Of a stretch of DNA of 64,000 nt, positions 54,361-63,615 are shown in pieces. Both the position numbers and the translations under genes were made by a program. The DNA lies in contig CAVPBX010000020.1 in the NCBI GenBank assembly GCA_963702305.1, positions 1 through 64,000 of the forward strand. Reading direction: 5' to 3'. How positions within the stretch are numbered: position 1 is the stretch's first letter; each line of letters starts with the position of its first letter. The notes under the pieces were generated by a model. It was not told the origin of the DNA, searched no databases, and saw nothing but the letters and a program-made list of their open reading frames with translations. Origin of the DNA: PALSA-693 sp963702305. GTDB lineage: Bacteria > Actinomycetota > Acidimicrobiia > Acidimicrobiales > Palsa-688.

Positions 54361-55779
54361 TCAGGAAAGCGGGCTGGGCTGGAGGGCGGCCAGGGGCGGC
54401 ACCTGGAGGTGCCAGTCCGTCACCTGCTGGTAGGCGTCGCCCGCCTTGAGCAGCAGGGCCTCCTCGAACGGACGCCCGGCGATCTGCAACGAGAGCGGCA
54501 GCCCGGCCGCGTTGGATCCCATCGGCACCACCAGGGCCGGGTTGCCGACCGCGTCCCAGTAGGTCGTGAAGATGAGGCCGAACAGCGGGGAGATATCCCC
54601 GTCCATGTCGTCGTAGCGCGGACTGGGTATCGCCGAGGTCGGCGCCACGATCAAGTCGACGTCGGCAAACAGCTCCGCCAGCTGGCCCTGCACCACCCGA
54701 CGAACCCGTTGGGCCTGGACGTAGTCGGCTGCCGAGGACAGCACCCCCTGGCTCACGTAGTGCCGGGTGGCGGAGAAGTAGTCCCCCCACCGGTCCCGCA
54801 GGTCGGGCATGTGGTAGGCCGCCGCTTCGGCCGACATCGTCAACATCGACGCCGCGACGGTCTCGTCGTAATACGGCAGGGACACCTCGACCACGCGGGC
54901 GCCCCGCGAGGCCAGTGCCTCCACGCTGGCCTCGAACAGCCCGGCCAGCGCGGGATCCGCCCCGGCCGGGAAGTGATGCTCCCGCTCCACGCCGATGGTG
55001 ACACCGGCAAGCGACCCGTCCAGGGCCGCCAGGTAGTCCGGCACCGGTCGGGTCGAGCAGCCGATGTCGCTCCGGTCGTAGCCCGCGATGATGCCCAGCA
55101 CCGAGGCGCAGTCCCGGGCGGACCGGGCGAGCGGGCCGATGTGATCGAGGCTGTAGCCCAGCGGCGCGCAGCCGGTCTTCGGCACTCGCCCGAAGGTCGG
55201 CATCAGTCCCGACGTGCCGCAGAACGCGGCCGGGATCCGTATCGAGCCGCCGGTGTCGGTCCCGAACCCGGCCAGGAACATGCCGGCCGCGATGCCGTTC
55301 CCCGTGCCGGAGCTCGACCCGCCGGGCCAGCATTCGAGATCCCACGGGTTGCGGGGGATCGGGAAGGGCTTGGCCGGGTCCGGCATCCCGATGGCGAACT
55401 CCATGGTCGTGACCTTGCCGGTGATGACCGCCCCGGCCGCCCGGACCCGCGCCACCACCGGGGCGTCCCGGCCGGCGGCCCAGGCCGGGTCGAGCACCAG
55501 GCTCTGGGCGGTGGTCGGGGCGTCGGCGGTGGCCAGGATGTCCTTGACGCCGAAGGGGATGCCATGCAGCGGGCCGCGGTCGATACCGGCGGCCAACTCC
55601 TCGTCGGCCTGCTTGGCGGCCTTCAGGGCCGTCTCGTCCATCCGGTACAGGTAGGTGCCCGTCTGTTCGTCGAGGCGGTCGGCCTGCTCCATGCAGGCCT
55701 GGGTCAGCTCGACGCTGGTCAGTTCGCCGCTCCGCAGCGCGGCCGCGGCCTGGGTGGCGGTCAACGGTTGGGAACTCAT
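54361..55779 (-). CDS. Amidase-signature amidase (second)
   Basis: 472 residues. Catalytic Lys in HGIPFGVKDILATADAP, cis-Ser in GGSSSGTGNGIAAG and nucleophile Ser in GTDTGGSIRIPAAFCG. A more canonical member than the first amidase, with which it shares only family-level similarity. Sits between the binding-protein gene (43 bp upstream) and the small amidase-partner gene (18 bp downstream). The substrate is probably a small amide or a product of it. Confidence 0.93.
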   Translation of the reverse strand: MSSQPLTATQAAAALRSGELTSVELTQACMEQADRLDEQTGTYLYRMDETALKAAKQADEELAAGIDRGPLHGIPFGVKDILATADAPTTAQSLVLDPAWAAGRDAPVVARVRAAGAVITGKVTTMEFAIGMPDPAKPFPIPRNPWDLECWPGGSSSGTGNGIAAGMFLAGFGTDTGGSIRIPAAFCGTSGLMPTFGRVPKTGCAPLGYSLDHIGPLARSARDCASVLGIIAGYDRSDIGCSTRPVPDYLAALDGSLAGVTIGVEREHHFPAGADPALAGLFEASVEALASRGARVVEVSLPYYDETVAASMLTMSAEAAAYHMPDLRDRWGDYFSATRHYVSQGVLSSAADYVQAQRVRRVVQGQLAELFADVDLIVAPTSAIPSPRYDDMDGDISPLFGLIFTTYWDAVGNPALVVPMGSNAAGLPLSLQIAGRPFEEALLLKAGDAYQQVTDWHLQVPPLAALQPSPLS

Positions 55780-55822
55780 GTCATAGACCCTTTCTTTGGG
55801 ACTGTCGGGTGTTGGTCGGGCA

Positions 55823-57487
55823 TCAGCCGACCCACACGGTCGTCAGATTGACGAACCAGGACTTGGGCTCGATGAAGCCATGCACGGAGGGGGCCAGGGC
55901 TCGGGGATTGCGGTCGTTGACGACCATCAGCCACGGGGCGTCCTTGGTGATCAGGGCCCCGGCCTCCCCGTAGAGCTTGGCCCGGGCCGCCGGGTTCACG
56001 ACCGACTGGGACTGGGTCAGCAGGGCCGTGACTTGGGGGTTGTTGTAGTGGGCCGAGTTGAGGGGGGAGGTGCCGTCGAAGAGCAGCGGGAGCAGCCCCT
56101 CCTGCTGGAAGCTCAGCGAGATGTTGGTGGCCGAGGCCCCGCCGGGCATCTTGCCGGTCTCGAACGTCGACAGCATGCTGGCCCACTCCAGCGGCTGCAG
56201 GGTGACGTGGATGCCGACGGCGGCCAGATCCGACTGGATCTCTTCGTTCATGGGGCCCGGGATCATGTTGCCCGAACCGCTCGTCGGGTACGACACCGTG
56301 GCGGACACCCCGTTGGCGTAGCCCGCCGCGGCCAGCAGCGCCTTGGCTTTGGCCGGGTCGTAGCTGTAGTAGTCGTTGGCCGGGTCGTAGGCGGCGTTGG
56401 CTCGCGGGATGAGCTGGTACGCCGGGTCGGCCGTGCCTTTCAGCAGCGACGTGGCCATCACTTGGCGGTTGATGGCGAAATTGGCCGCTTGGCGGACCCG
56501 CACGTCGTTCCACGGCTTCTGGGAGGTGTCGAAGATCCACGGCCAGATGTGGTCGTAGCTGTTGGTCAGGACCTGGTACCCGCTCGACTGGAGTTGCGCC
56601 AGGTCGTCGGGGGTCGGGTACTCGATCCAGTTGACCTCACCGGAGCGCAGGGCCGCGATGCGGGCGGTGGCGTCGGGGATGGGCTTGAGGACCAGCGCGG
56701 CCAGCTTCGGCGCGCCCGCCCAGTAGTGCGGATTCGGCACCAGGTCGAGCTCCTGACCCTGGACCTCCGACTTGTACTCGAACGGTCCGGTGCCGACGGG
56801 ATGGGCCCCGAAGCCGGTGTTGCCGTATTTCTGCACCGCCGTCGGGCTGGCCATGTAGAGGGTCGTGAGGTCGCTCGGCAGGTGGGCGTCGGGGTACTTG
56901 GTGTGGATCTGGACGGTCAGGTCGGCGGTCTTGGTAAAAGAGGCCAGGGAGCTCAGGGTGAGAGAGGCCACCGCCGACAGGGCCGCTGAATAGAAGGGGC
57001 TGCCCGGGGTGTCGTAGCGCTGCAAGTTGAAGATGACCGCGTCGGCGTTCAACGGGGTGCCGTCGGCGAAGGTGACCCCGGGTCGCAGCTGGAAGGTCCA
57101 CACCGTGCCGGTCGCGTTGGCCTGCCACGAGCTGGCCAGGTCGGGGACGACCTGCGGCACTTGGGTGGACTGGAGGAGGTCGAAGCGGGTGAGCCCGTCG
57201 TAGAGCTGGTTGCCGACGAAGCGGTCGCCTTCGTAGCCCTGGGCCCCCGTCAGTACGGTATCGAGGGGCGGGATGTTGGCCGCCGTCATGCCGACGATCA
57301 GGGTTCCGCCGTGGCCGGATCCGCCGTTGGACGCCGAGTTTCCGGTCCCCGGCGCGCCGGAACCGGATCCCGCCGCCCCTCCCCCGCACGCGGACAGCAT
57401 CAGGCCGAGCGCGGCCGAGGCCGCCAGCACGACACGAGTCCGTGGCACAGCCCGGACCGTTGGGTGGGCGCGACGTACTAGGGACAA
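55823..57487 (-). CDS. Oligopeptide/nickel-type ABC substrate-binding lipoprotein
   Basis: 554 residues. Signal with lipobox LSAC (RVVLAASAALGLMLSACGGG) and a Gly/Ser-rich linker. Family-5 (DppA/OppA/NikA) fold: IVGMTAANIPPLDTVLTGAQ, SWQANATGTVWTFQLRPGVT, FADGTPLNADAVIFNLQRYD. Delivers substrate to the OppBC channel encoded upstream. The large cavity of this family fits peptides, opines or amides. Confidence 0.93.
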   Translation of the reverse strand: MSLVRRAHPTVRAVPRTRVVLAASAALGLMLSACGGGAAGSGSGAPGTGNSASNGGSGHGGTLIVGMTAANIPPLDTVLTGAQGYEGDRFVGNQLYDGLTRFDLLQSTQVPQVVPDLASSWQANATGTVWTFQLRPGVTFADGTPLNADAVIFNLQRYDTPGSPFYSAALSAVASLTLSSLASFTKTADLTVQIHTKYPDAHLPSDLTTLYMASPTAVQKYGNTGFGAHPVGTGPFEYKSEVQGQELDLVPNPHYWAGAPKLAALVLKPIPDATARIAALRSGEVNWIEYPTPDDLAQLQSSGYQVLTNSYDHIWPWIFDTSQKPWNDVRVRQAANFAINRQVMATSLLKGTADPAYQLIPRANAAYDPANDYYSYDPAKAKALLAAAGYANGVSATVSYPTSGSGNMIPGPMNEEIQSDLAAVGIHVTLQPLEWASMLSTFETGKMPGGASATNISLSFQQEGLLPLLFDGTSPLNSAHYNNPQVTALLTQSQSVVNPAARAKLYGEAGALITKDAPWLMVVNDRNPRALAPSVHGFIEPKSWFVNLTTVWVG

Positions 57488-57541
57488 GGGGGTTCCTTCC
57501 TCGGGGATGGCAGCGGTTTGGGTGCGGTAGGGGTGGGCGGT

Positions 57542-58501
57542 TCAGCCCACAGGGCTGGAGAACTGTTCGAGACGTTGGGCGGCGAGGAGGCAGGCGGCCC
57601 GGCGGCCGGGGGCGATGAGATCGAGCGGGGGCCGTTCGGAGGCGCAGGCGTCGAAGGCGACCGGGCAGCGGGTCCGAAACGTGCACCCGCTGGGCGGCGA
57701 GGTCGGGTTGGGCAGATCGCCCTGGAGGAGGATGCGGCCCCCGGCCCGCCCGGGGGTGGCGGAGATGAGCGCCTCGCTGTAGGGATGGGCCGGGCGCTCC
57801 CACAGCTCTCTCGCCGATGTCTCCTCCACCACCCGGCCCAGGTACATGACACACACCCGGTCGGAGAGATGTTCCACCACACCCAGGTCATGGGAGATGA
57901 AGAGGAAGGCGATGCCCTGCTCGCGCTGCAGATCAGCGAGCAGGTTGAGCACCTGAGCCTGGACGCTCTTGTCGAGGGCGGAGACCGCCTCGTCGCACAC
58001 CACGACCGAGGGATCCGTGGCCAGCGCCCGGGCGATGGCAACGCGCTGCAGTTGGCCGCCGGACAGCTCGTGCGGGTAGCGCTCGGCGTGGGCCGCGGTG
58101 AGGCCGACCCGGTCGAGCAACTCGGCCACCCGAGCGGCACGTCGGTGACGGGGCCAGCGGTGGGCCCGCAGGTTGAAGGTGATCGACTGGCCGACCGAGA
58201 GCCGGGGGTGCAGGGATGTCTGCGGGTTCTGAGGGACCAGCTGCAGCTTGGCTCGTAACTCGCGCAGCCGGCCCGGCGACACCTGGCCCAGGTCGTAGCC
58301 GTCGAAGAACACCGATCCGGAGTCGGGGCTCAGCAGCCGCAAGATCAACTTCCCCGTCGTCGATTTCCCGCACCCGGACTCCCCGACCAACCCGAGTGTC
58401 TCTCCCGGATAGAGGGTCAGGCTGACGTTGTCGACCGCGAGCACCCCGTTGCCGAAGCGCTTCGTCAGGTTGATGGTCTCCAGGATGGGATCGGTCTTCA
58501 T
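57542..58501 (-). CDS. Opp/Dpp-type ABC ATPase (OppF-like)
   Basis: 319 residues from ATG 58501. Walker A GESGCGKSTTG, Q-loop LVPQNPQTSLHPRLSVGQSI, signature ELSGGQLQRVAIARAL and Walker B VVVCDEAVSALDKSVQAQ, plus the C-terminal Cys-rich oligopeptide-transporter motif CTFRTRCPVAFDAC. DEA replaces the usual DEP/DEPV, which does not affect the catalytic Glu. Overlaps OppD by 4 bp; the next gene is the binding protein. Confidence 0.93.
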   Translation of the reverse strand: MKTDPILETINLTKRFGNGVLAVDNVSLTLYPGETLGLVGESGCGKSTTGKLILRLLSPDSGSVFFDGYDLGQVSPGRLRELRAKLQLVPQNPQTSLHPRLSVGQSITFNLRAHRWPRHRRAARVAELLDRVGLTAAHAERYPHELSGGQLQRVAIARALATDPSVVVCDEAVSALDKSVQAQVLNLLADLQREQGIAFLFISHDLGVVEHLSDRVCVMYLGRVVEETSARELWERPAHPYSEALISATPGRAGGRILLQGDLPNPTSPPSGCTFRTRCPVAFDACASERPPLDLIAPGRRAACLLAAQRLEQFSSPVG

Positions 58502-59553
58502 GGCCGCGCCGCCTCGAGGCGGCCCGCGGGTTCGACCAGCAGGCAGGCCGCTGTTCGGCCCGGTCCCAGCCGGACCGGAGCGGGCACGGATGCCGAGCAG
58601 GCGTCCGTCGCCGACGGGCAGCGGGGCGCGAAGGCGCAACCCAGGCCCGGGATATCGGCCGGGTTCGGTGGCCGCCCGGGTATGGCCTGCAACTCGCCCC
58701 GGGGCGTGTCGGGCGTGGGCGCGGCCCCGAGGAGTCCGACCGTGTAGGGGTGAGCCGGATGGTCCAGGACCTCCTGGGCCGTCCCGGTCTCGATCAGCCG
58801 ACCGCCGTACATGACGGCGACCTGGTCGGCCACCTGGCGGGCCACCCCGACGTCGTGGGTGACCATCAGCAGGCCCATGTGCATTTCGTCCTGCAGCTGG
58901 GCCAGCAGGTCGAGCACCTGGGCCTGGATGGTGACGTCGAGCGCGGTGGTGGGCTCGTCGGCGATGAGCAGCCGGGGCCGACAGGCGATGGCGATGGCGA
59001 TCAGGCACCGCTGCCGCATCCCGCCCGACAGCTCATGCGGGTAGGCGTGCGCCACCCGGCCCGGGTCGGGGATACCCACCGACGCCAGCAGGTCCTGCGC
59101 CAACGCGCCGGCCTGGCGGCGCTGGTCGGCCACGCCGTGGGTGAGCAGGACCTCGTTGATCTGCGAGCCGATGCGCCGCAAGGGATCCAGGGCGCCGTGG
59201 GCGTCCTGGGGGACGAAGCCGATGGTCGAGCCGCGGTGGGCCCGCATCTGCTTCTCGGGAAGCCCGAGCAGGTCGACACCGGAAAGGCGCACGTGACCGC
59301 TGATGTGGGCGTTGGCGCCGTAGAGCCGCAGCAGTGAGCGGGCGGTCACCGACTTGCCGGATCCGGACTCGCCGAGGAGCACCAGGGTCTGCCCGGCCTC
59401 GATGCGGAAGCTCACGTCGCGCACCACCCCGACCGGCTGGCCGCGGCGGCCACCGAATCCGACCGACAGCCCGCTCACATCGAGCAGGGAGCTCTGGGGC
59501 GCGGCCGGGGCGGCGGCGTCGACCATTGGCTCACCGATCACGTTCACGCTCAC
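58498..59553 (-). CDS. Opp/Dpp-type ABC ATPase (OppD-like)
   Basis: 351 residues from GTG 59553 (GTGA overlap with the OppC stop). Walker A GESGSGKSVTARSLL, Q-loop GFVPQDAHGALDPLRRIGSQ, signature HELSGGMRQRCLIAIAIA, Walker B LLIADEPTTALDVTIQAQ and the C-terminal CAFAPRCPSATDAC. Forms the ATPase dimer with the OppF-like protein. The longer frame upstream is antisense-like and not used. Confidence 0.93.
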   Translation of the reverse strand: MSVNVIGEPMVDAAAPAAPQSSLLDVSGLSVGFGGRRGQPVGVVRDVSFRIEAGQTLVLLGESGSGKSVTARSLLRLYGANAHISGHVRLSGVDLLGLPEKQMRAHRGSTIGFVPQDAHGALDPLRRIGSQINEVLLTHGVADQRRQAGALAQDLLASVGIPDPGRVAHAYPHELSGGMRQRCLIAIAIACRPRLLIADEPTTALDVTIQAQVLDLLAQLQDEMHMGLLMVTHDVGVARQVADQVAVMYGGRLIETGTAQEVLDHPAHPYTVGLLGAAPTPDTPRGELQAIPGRPPNPADIPGLGCAFAPRCPSATDACSASVPAPVRLGPGRTAACLLVEPAGRLEAARP

Positions 59554-60434
59554 GTCAGGGTCTCCGATCGGATGTCGAACGCGTCTCGCAGCCCGTCGCC
59601 GAGGACGTTGAAGGCCACCGACGTGATGAAGATGGTGAGCGCGGGCACCAGCGCCAGCAGAGGCTGGTCGTACAGGTTCTCGCGGAGGTCGTTGAGCATC
59701 ACGCCCCACTCGGCGTGGGGCGGGGCCACGCCGACCCCCAGGAATGACAGCCCGCCCGTGTAGACGATGGCCAACCCGACCAAGGCGGTGGCGTAGACAA
59801 TCAGAGGCGGGGCGATCGCCGGCACGACTTGGCGGAGGGCGATGGCCGGTTGGGTGGCGCCGGATGCGCGGGCCGCGTCCATGAAGTCGGCGTTGCGGAT
59901 GCGGGCCACTTCGGTCTCGCTGACCCGGGCCAGGGGGGCGATGAGCACCACGGTCAGGGCGATGATGGCGTTGCTGATCCCGGCGCCGAGCGCGGCGGCG
60001 ACGGCGATGGCCAGCAGGACGGCGGGAAAGGAGTACAGGACGTCGAGGGTGCGCATGATGATGTTGTTGAGCCGGCTCCGGGACAGGCCGGCGATCACGC
60101 CGAGCGTGCCGCCGATGAGGGCAGCGACCGTCACCGGCAGCAGACCCTCGATGAGCGACGGCCGGGCGCCCCAAATCAGCCGGCTCAACATGTCCCGTCC
60201 CTGACCGTCGGTGCCGAGCAGGTGACCGGGGGATCCGATGGGCAGCAGCCGGTTGGCGACCGAACCCGCGTTGGGCCCGTACGGAGCGACCCAGGGGGCC
60301 AGCACGGCCGCGCCCGCGATGAGCAACAGCACGGCGCCCGCCACCGCGCCGCTGACCGGTAGGCGGTGGCGGCGGGTGGCCCGGACCCGAAGCCACCAGC
60401 CGGGGACCTCGCGGGGCAAGGTGGCGGCGGTCAC
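59550..60434 (-). CDS. Opp/Dpp-type permease (OppC-like)
   Basis: 294 residues from GTG 60434, overlapping the OppB stop by 4 bp. N-terminal OppC region (VLAPWVAPYGPNAGSVANRL, HLLGTDGQGRDMLSRLIWGA) and MetI domain with the EAA loop FMDAARASGATQPAIALRQV, then TGGLSFLGVGVAPPHAEWGV. About six helices. Second channel subunit of the amide/peptide importer. Confidence 0.95.
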   Translation of the reverse strand: MTAATLPREVPGWWLRVRATRRHRLPVSGAVAGAVLLLIAGAAVLAPWVAPYGPNAGSVANRLLPIGSPGHLLGTDGQGRDMLSRLIWGARPSLIEGLLPVTVAALIGGTLGVIAGLSRSRLNNIIMRTLDVLYSFPAVLLAIAVAAALGAGISNAIIALTVVLIAPLARVSETEVARIRNADFMDAARASGATQPAIALRQVVPAIAPPLIVYATALVGLAIVYTGGLSFLGVGVAPPHAEWGVMLNDLRENLYDQPLLALVPALTIFITSVAFNVLGDGLRDAFDIRSETLT

Positions 60435-61375
60435 GACCGGACCCTCGGATCCACGAGGGCATGGCCCAGATCGGCCAACAGATTGAGCAGCACGAAGGCC
60501 ACCGCGAGCACGAACGCCCCGGCTTCGATCACCGGGAAGTCCCGCTCGGAGATGGCTGAGTAGACCAGCTGGCCCAGGCCCGGCCAGGAGTAGATCGTCT
60601 CCACGAAGATGACGCCGCCCAGAAGAAAGCCGAGCTGGAGACCGGCCACGGTGAAGAGCGACGGGACGGTGTTGTGGACCGCGTGGGCCATCACCCGGGC
60701 CCGGCTGAGCCCCCGGGCGTTGAGACTGCCGACGAAGTCCTGACTCATGACCTCCAGCAGCGAGGCCCGGAACATGCGGGCGATGACCCCCATCGGCGCC
60801 AGACCGGCGGCCACGGCGGGCAGGACCAGGTGGTCGAGCAGGGCGCCGAAGCCGCCGCCACCCGTAGCGTTGTGCATGCCGCCGGAGGGAAAGATGGTGT
60901 TGTCGACGGACAGGAAGATGAGCAGCAGCAGGCCCACCGAGTACTGGGGGGCCGACACCGACACGACGGACAGCGCCGAAGCCGCCCGGCCCGGGAGGCG
61001 CCGGCGCCACAAGGCCCCGATCCCCCCGAGGATCAGACCGCCGACGCCCGCCACTATGGCGCCGGCCAGCGCCAGGATGAGCGTGTTGTCGAAGGCGGTC
61101 AGCACCATGGGCCGGACCGGTTGCTGGCGGGCGATGGACATGCCGAAGTCGCCGGTGACGAAGCTCTTCAGCCAGTCGAAATATTGCACGGGCAGGGACT
61201 GGTCCAGGCCCAGGCGATGGATGAGCGCGGCCCGGCTGGCCGCGCTCGACGACGGCCCCGCCAGCGCGGCCACCGGGTTACCGGGGATGAGCTTGACCGT
61301 GATGAACACCACCAACGTGACACCGATCACGGTCGGGATCGCCAGCAGCAGCCGCTTGGCGACGAAGCGGCCCAC
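60431..61375 (-). CDS. Opp/Dpp-type permease (OppB-like)
   Basis: 314 residues. N-terminal VAKRLLLAIPTVIGVTLVVF, the HRLGLDQSLPVQYFDWLKSF domain and MetI domain with QDFVGSLNARGLSRARVMAH. IFVETIYSWPGLGQLVYSAI is diagnostic of OppB/DppB. First transporter gene after the GntR regulator, only one base separating the genes, so the regulator heads the operon. Confidence 0.95.
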   Translation of the reverse strand: MGRFVAKRLLLAIPTVIGVTLVVFITVKLIPGNPVAALAGPSSSAASRAALIHRLGLDQSLPVQYFDWLKSFVTGDFGMSIARQQPVRPMVLTAFDNTLILALAGAIVAGVGGLILGGIGALWRRRLPGRAASALSVVSVSAPQYSVGLLLLIFLSVDNTIFPSGGMHNATGGGGFGALLDHLVLPAVAAGLAPMGVIARMFRASLLEVMSQDFVGSLNARGLSRARVMAHAVHNTVPSLFTVAGLQLGFLLGGVIFVETIYSWPGLGQLVYSAISERDFPVIEAGAFVLAVAFVLLNLLADLGHALVDPRVRS

Positions 61376-61376
61376 C

Positions 61377-62234
61377 TCAGCCCTCGCCTCTCGGGACCCG
61401 CTCCAAGCGGACGACGTCGCGCGACCAGGCCCCGACGGGAATCGGCGGCAGCTCCGGCAGGCGGCGATCCGGCGCGTCCATCTCCGCCGGGCCGCCCTGG
61501 ACGGCGGCGATCGACAGGATGGCGAAGCGGTCGCCCCGAGAGTGGATGTAGGCCACGTTGAAAATGCGGCCGTCCGAGTCGCTGATGATCTGGTCCATGG
61601 TGAGCAGCGGATGGCCCGCGTTCACGCCCAGCAGGGCGGCGAGCGTCCGGTCGGCCGCCTCGCAACCGATCACGAACTGCGAGGAGAAGACAGTCACTCC
61701 CGAGGCGGTCAGCAGCTGATACCAGTCGCTGTGGAACAGGGTCGGCTGCATACCGTCGGCCTCGGGGTAGGCGACGTAGTTAGTAGCCAGGGCCATGGGC
61801 CGCCCGTCGAGATAGGCGACGTACTCGATACAGAGGCACTCCTCGGCCTCCGGCCCGAGCAGGCGGCGCACCGAATCTGGGGTGCGCATCCGGCTCCAGT
61901 TCAAGATGTCGGGCCGGGCCCGACCGCCGAGGGCGCCGCTCGGCCCGGGGGCGGCCACGCCGTGCGCTTCCACCAGCCGGGTGATCACCGCCGGGGAGAC
62001 GGCGAAGGTGCCCTGGCCTTGCAGCCGGCGGACCAACTCCTCGTCACGCAGGAGGCCCAGGGCCTTGCGCACCACGCCGCGGGAAGCGTCGTAACCGCGC
62101 ATCAGCTCGCCCTCCGAGGGGAGCGGCACCCCCTGGAAGGCCCCGGACAGGATCTCGCCTCGGAGCATGTCCCGCAGACGGCGGGCCGCGAGGGATGCGG
62201 GGCTGGCGCTCAAACCGGCCTTTTTCCTGTTCAC
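61377..62234 (-). CDS. GntR-family regulator (HutC/UTRA subfamily)
   Basis: 285 residues from GTG 62234 (VNRKKAGLSASPASLAARRL); 62276 is a longer alternative. Winged HTH: LRGEILSGAFQGVPLPSEGE, MRGYDASRGVVRKALGLLRD, VRRLQGQGTFAV. UTRA ligand domain after residue 85 with CLCIEYVAYLDGRPMALATN and MDQIISDSDGRIFNVAYIHS. One base from the first transporter gene, so it is the operon's own regulator, probably responding to the imported amide. Confidence 0.9.
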   Translation of the reverse strand: MNRKKAGLSASPASLAARRLRDMLRGEILSGAFQGVPLPSEGELMRGYDASRGVVRKALGLLRDEELVRRLQGQGTFAVSPAVITRLVEAHGVAAPGPSGALGGRARPDILNWSRMRTPDSVRRLLGPEAEECLCIEYVAYLDGRPMALATNYVAYPEADGMQPTLFHSDWYQLLTASGVTVFSSQFVIGCEAADRTLAALLGVNAGHPLLTMDQIISDSDGRIFNVAYIHSRGDRFAILSIAAVQGGPAEMDAPDRRLPELPPIPVGAWSRDVVRLERVPRGEG

Positions 62235-62538
62235 GCCCCTATTGGTAATCACCCGGCATGAACGGGCATTTTCCACATCATTGCGGTCGGGTTACGCCGG
62301 TAAGGGATAGCGGCTGACCCCTCGGGACCTGCTCTTGGCCCGGATCGGCGCCCGGGTCCGCCGGAAATGCGATCCGTTCCGCCGCGCTTCGACGGCCGTG
62401 GCCCCCGGTCCTGGAGCCGGGGATGGCCTCCGCCGCGCCTCGCCGGACGCCGCCTGACTAGAGTTCGGAGGTCCGTGGCGCGGTGCCGAGTCGACGCCGA
62501 TCCGCGGCGCCACCCCAAACGTGGCAAGGAGACCAACG

Positions 62539-62970
62539 ATGGCTCGCGACGAGTACCTGCAACATCTCGCTGCGGTGCCGCTCTTCTCTCATTGCAGCAA
62601 GCAGCAGCTGCAAGAGATCGGCCGCGTCGCAGACGAACTGAGAGTGCCGGCCGGGAAGGTGCTGACCCGACAAGGCGACGTGGCCTTCGAGTTGTTCGTG
62701 CTCATCAACGGGACGGCTACGGTGACCCGCGACGGACAGGACATCGCCACCGTCGGGCCCGGAGGTTTCGTGGGGGAATTGGCGGTGATCGCCCGCACCC
62801 CACGGACCGCCACCGTGACTGCGGATACCGACCTTGACCTGCTGGTGCTGACCCCGACCGGCCTGAGCCAGTTGCTGGACGACATCCCTGGCTTGGCCAA
62901 GCACCTCCTCTACGAGGTGGCCTGCCGGCTGGCCGAGAATGCTGCCGACCTTTCGGTGGGATCGCCCTAG
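62539..62970 (+). CDS. Cyclic-nucleotide-binding-domain protein
   Basis: 143 residues from ATG 62539, with AAGGAG about nine bases upstream. A single CNMP/CRP-type beta-barrel: FSHCSKQQLQEIGRVADELR, GKVLTRQGDVAFELFVLING, GPGGFVGELAVIARTPRTAT. The phosphate-binding cassette FVGELAVIARTPRTAT keeps the Gly-Glu and Arg-Thr/Ala pattern that contacts cAMP. No DNA-binding or other effector domain, so it is a stand-alone nucleotide sensor, common in mycobacteria and relatives. Confidence 0.92.
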   Translation: MARDEYLQHLAAVPLFSHCSKQQLQEIGRVADELRVPAGKVLTRQGDVAFELFVLINGTATVTRDGQDIATVGPGGFVGELAVIARTPRTATVTADTDLDLLVLTPTGLSQLLDDIPGLAKHLLYEVACRLAENAADLSVGSP

Positions 62971-63050
62971 GCCTTTGGCCCCGGGTGGGGACCGTCGACG
63001 TCAGCGCATCGCCGCCCGCAGGGCCGACATAGCCGCCGCGGCGGCGGTCG

Positions 63051-63533
63051 TCATCCGATTCGCAGGGCCACCGTCAGCGCGGCCGACGCGGCGAGCGCGG
63101 CGCCCGTGCGGATGTGATTCCATGCCGTCCATCCGCTGGCGTACCTCGACCACTGGGCCGAAGCGCCCGGCTGGAGGGGGTCGACGAGCGCCAGGGCATT
63201 GTTGCGGGGCACGTGGTAGGTGACCGTGATGACGATGGCGGCGAGATAGAGGGCGCAGCCGGCCACCGCCCAGATGGCGCTGGCCTGGCCCAGGCGAGTG
63301 AGGGATTGCCCGCCGAGGATGAGGCAGACGGCTGCCGTGCCGAACAGGACAACCATGAAGATCGGGTTGGGGGCGAACCGGTTGATCGACTGCATGGCGA
63401 CCAGGCCGCTCGGCGACGGGATCCGGGTGAGCGCCTTCATGACGAAGGTCGAAAAGGCCAGGAGGACACCGGCGACGACGCCGGATCCCACCGCGGCGAC
63501 CCCAGTCAAGGTACGGATGGTGACGGTTGACAT
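63051..63533 (-). CDS. DUF1772 (anthrone-oxygenase-like) membrane protein
   Basis: 160 residues from ATG 63533. Four hydrophobic segments: VAAVGSGVVAGVLLAFSTFV, IFMVVLFGTAAVCLILGG, IWAVAGCALYLAAIVITVTY and a C-terminal one. MKALTRIPSPSGLVAMQSIN and VPRNNALALVDP match DUF1772 proteins. Divergent from an AraC-type gene, the usual pairing, implying control by it. Confidence 0.88.
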   Translation of the reverse strand: MSTVTIRTLTGVAAVGSGVVAGVLLAFSTFVMKALTRIPSPSGLVAMQSINRFAPNPIFMVVLFGTAAVCLILGGQSLTRLGQASAIWAVAGCALYLAAIVITVTYHVPRNNALALVDPLQPGASAQWSRYASGWTAWNHIRTGAALAASAALTVALRIG

Positions 63534-63615
63534 AGACGTAGTGAAAACCATCCGCTCTGGACGTTCCATGGCTCAGAGGCGCAGATGCATACGCGCTCGT
63601 CTACCATTCCGAGCC

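Noticed and set aside
58502..59008. N-terminal extension of the OppF-like frame
   Set aside because: It overlaps the OppD gene completely in another frame; ATG 58501 gives the normal family length.
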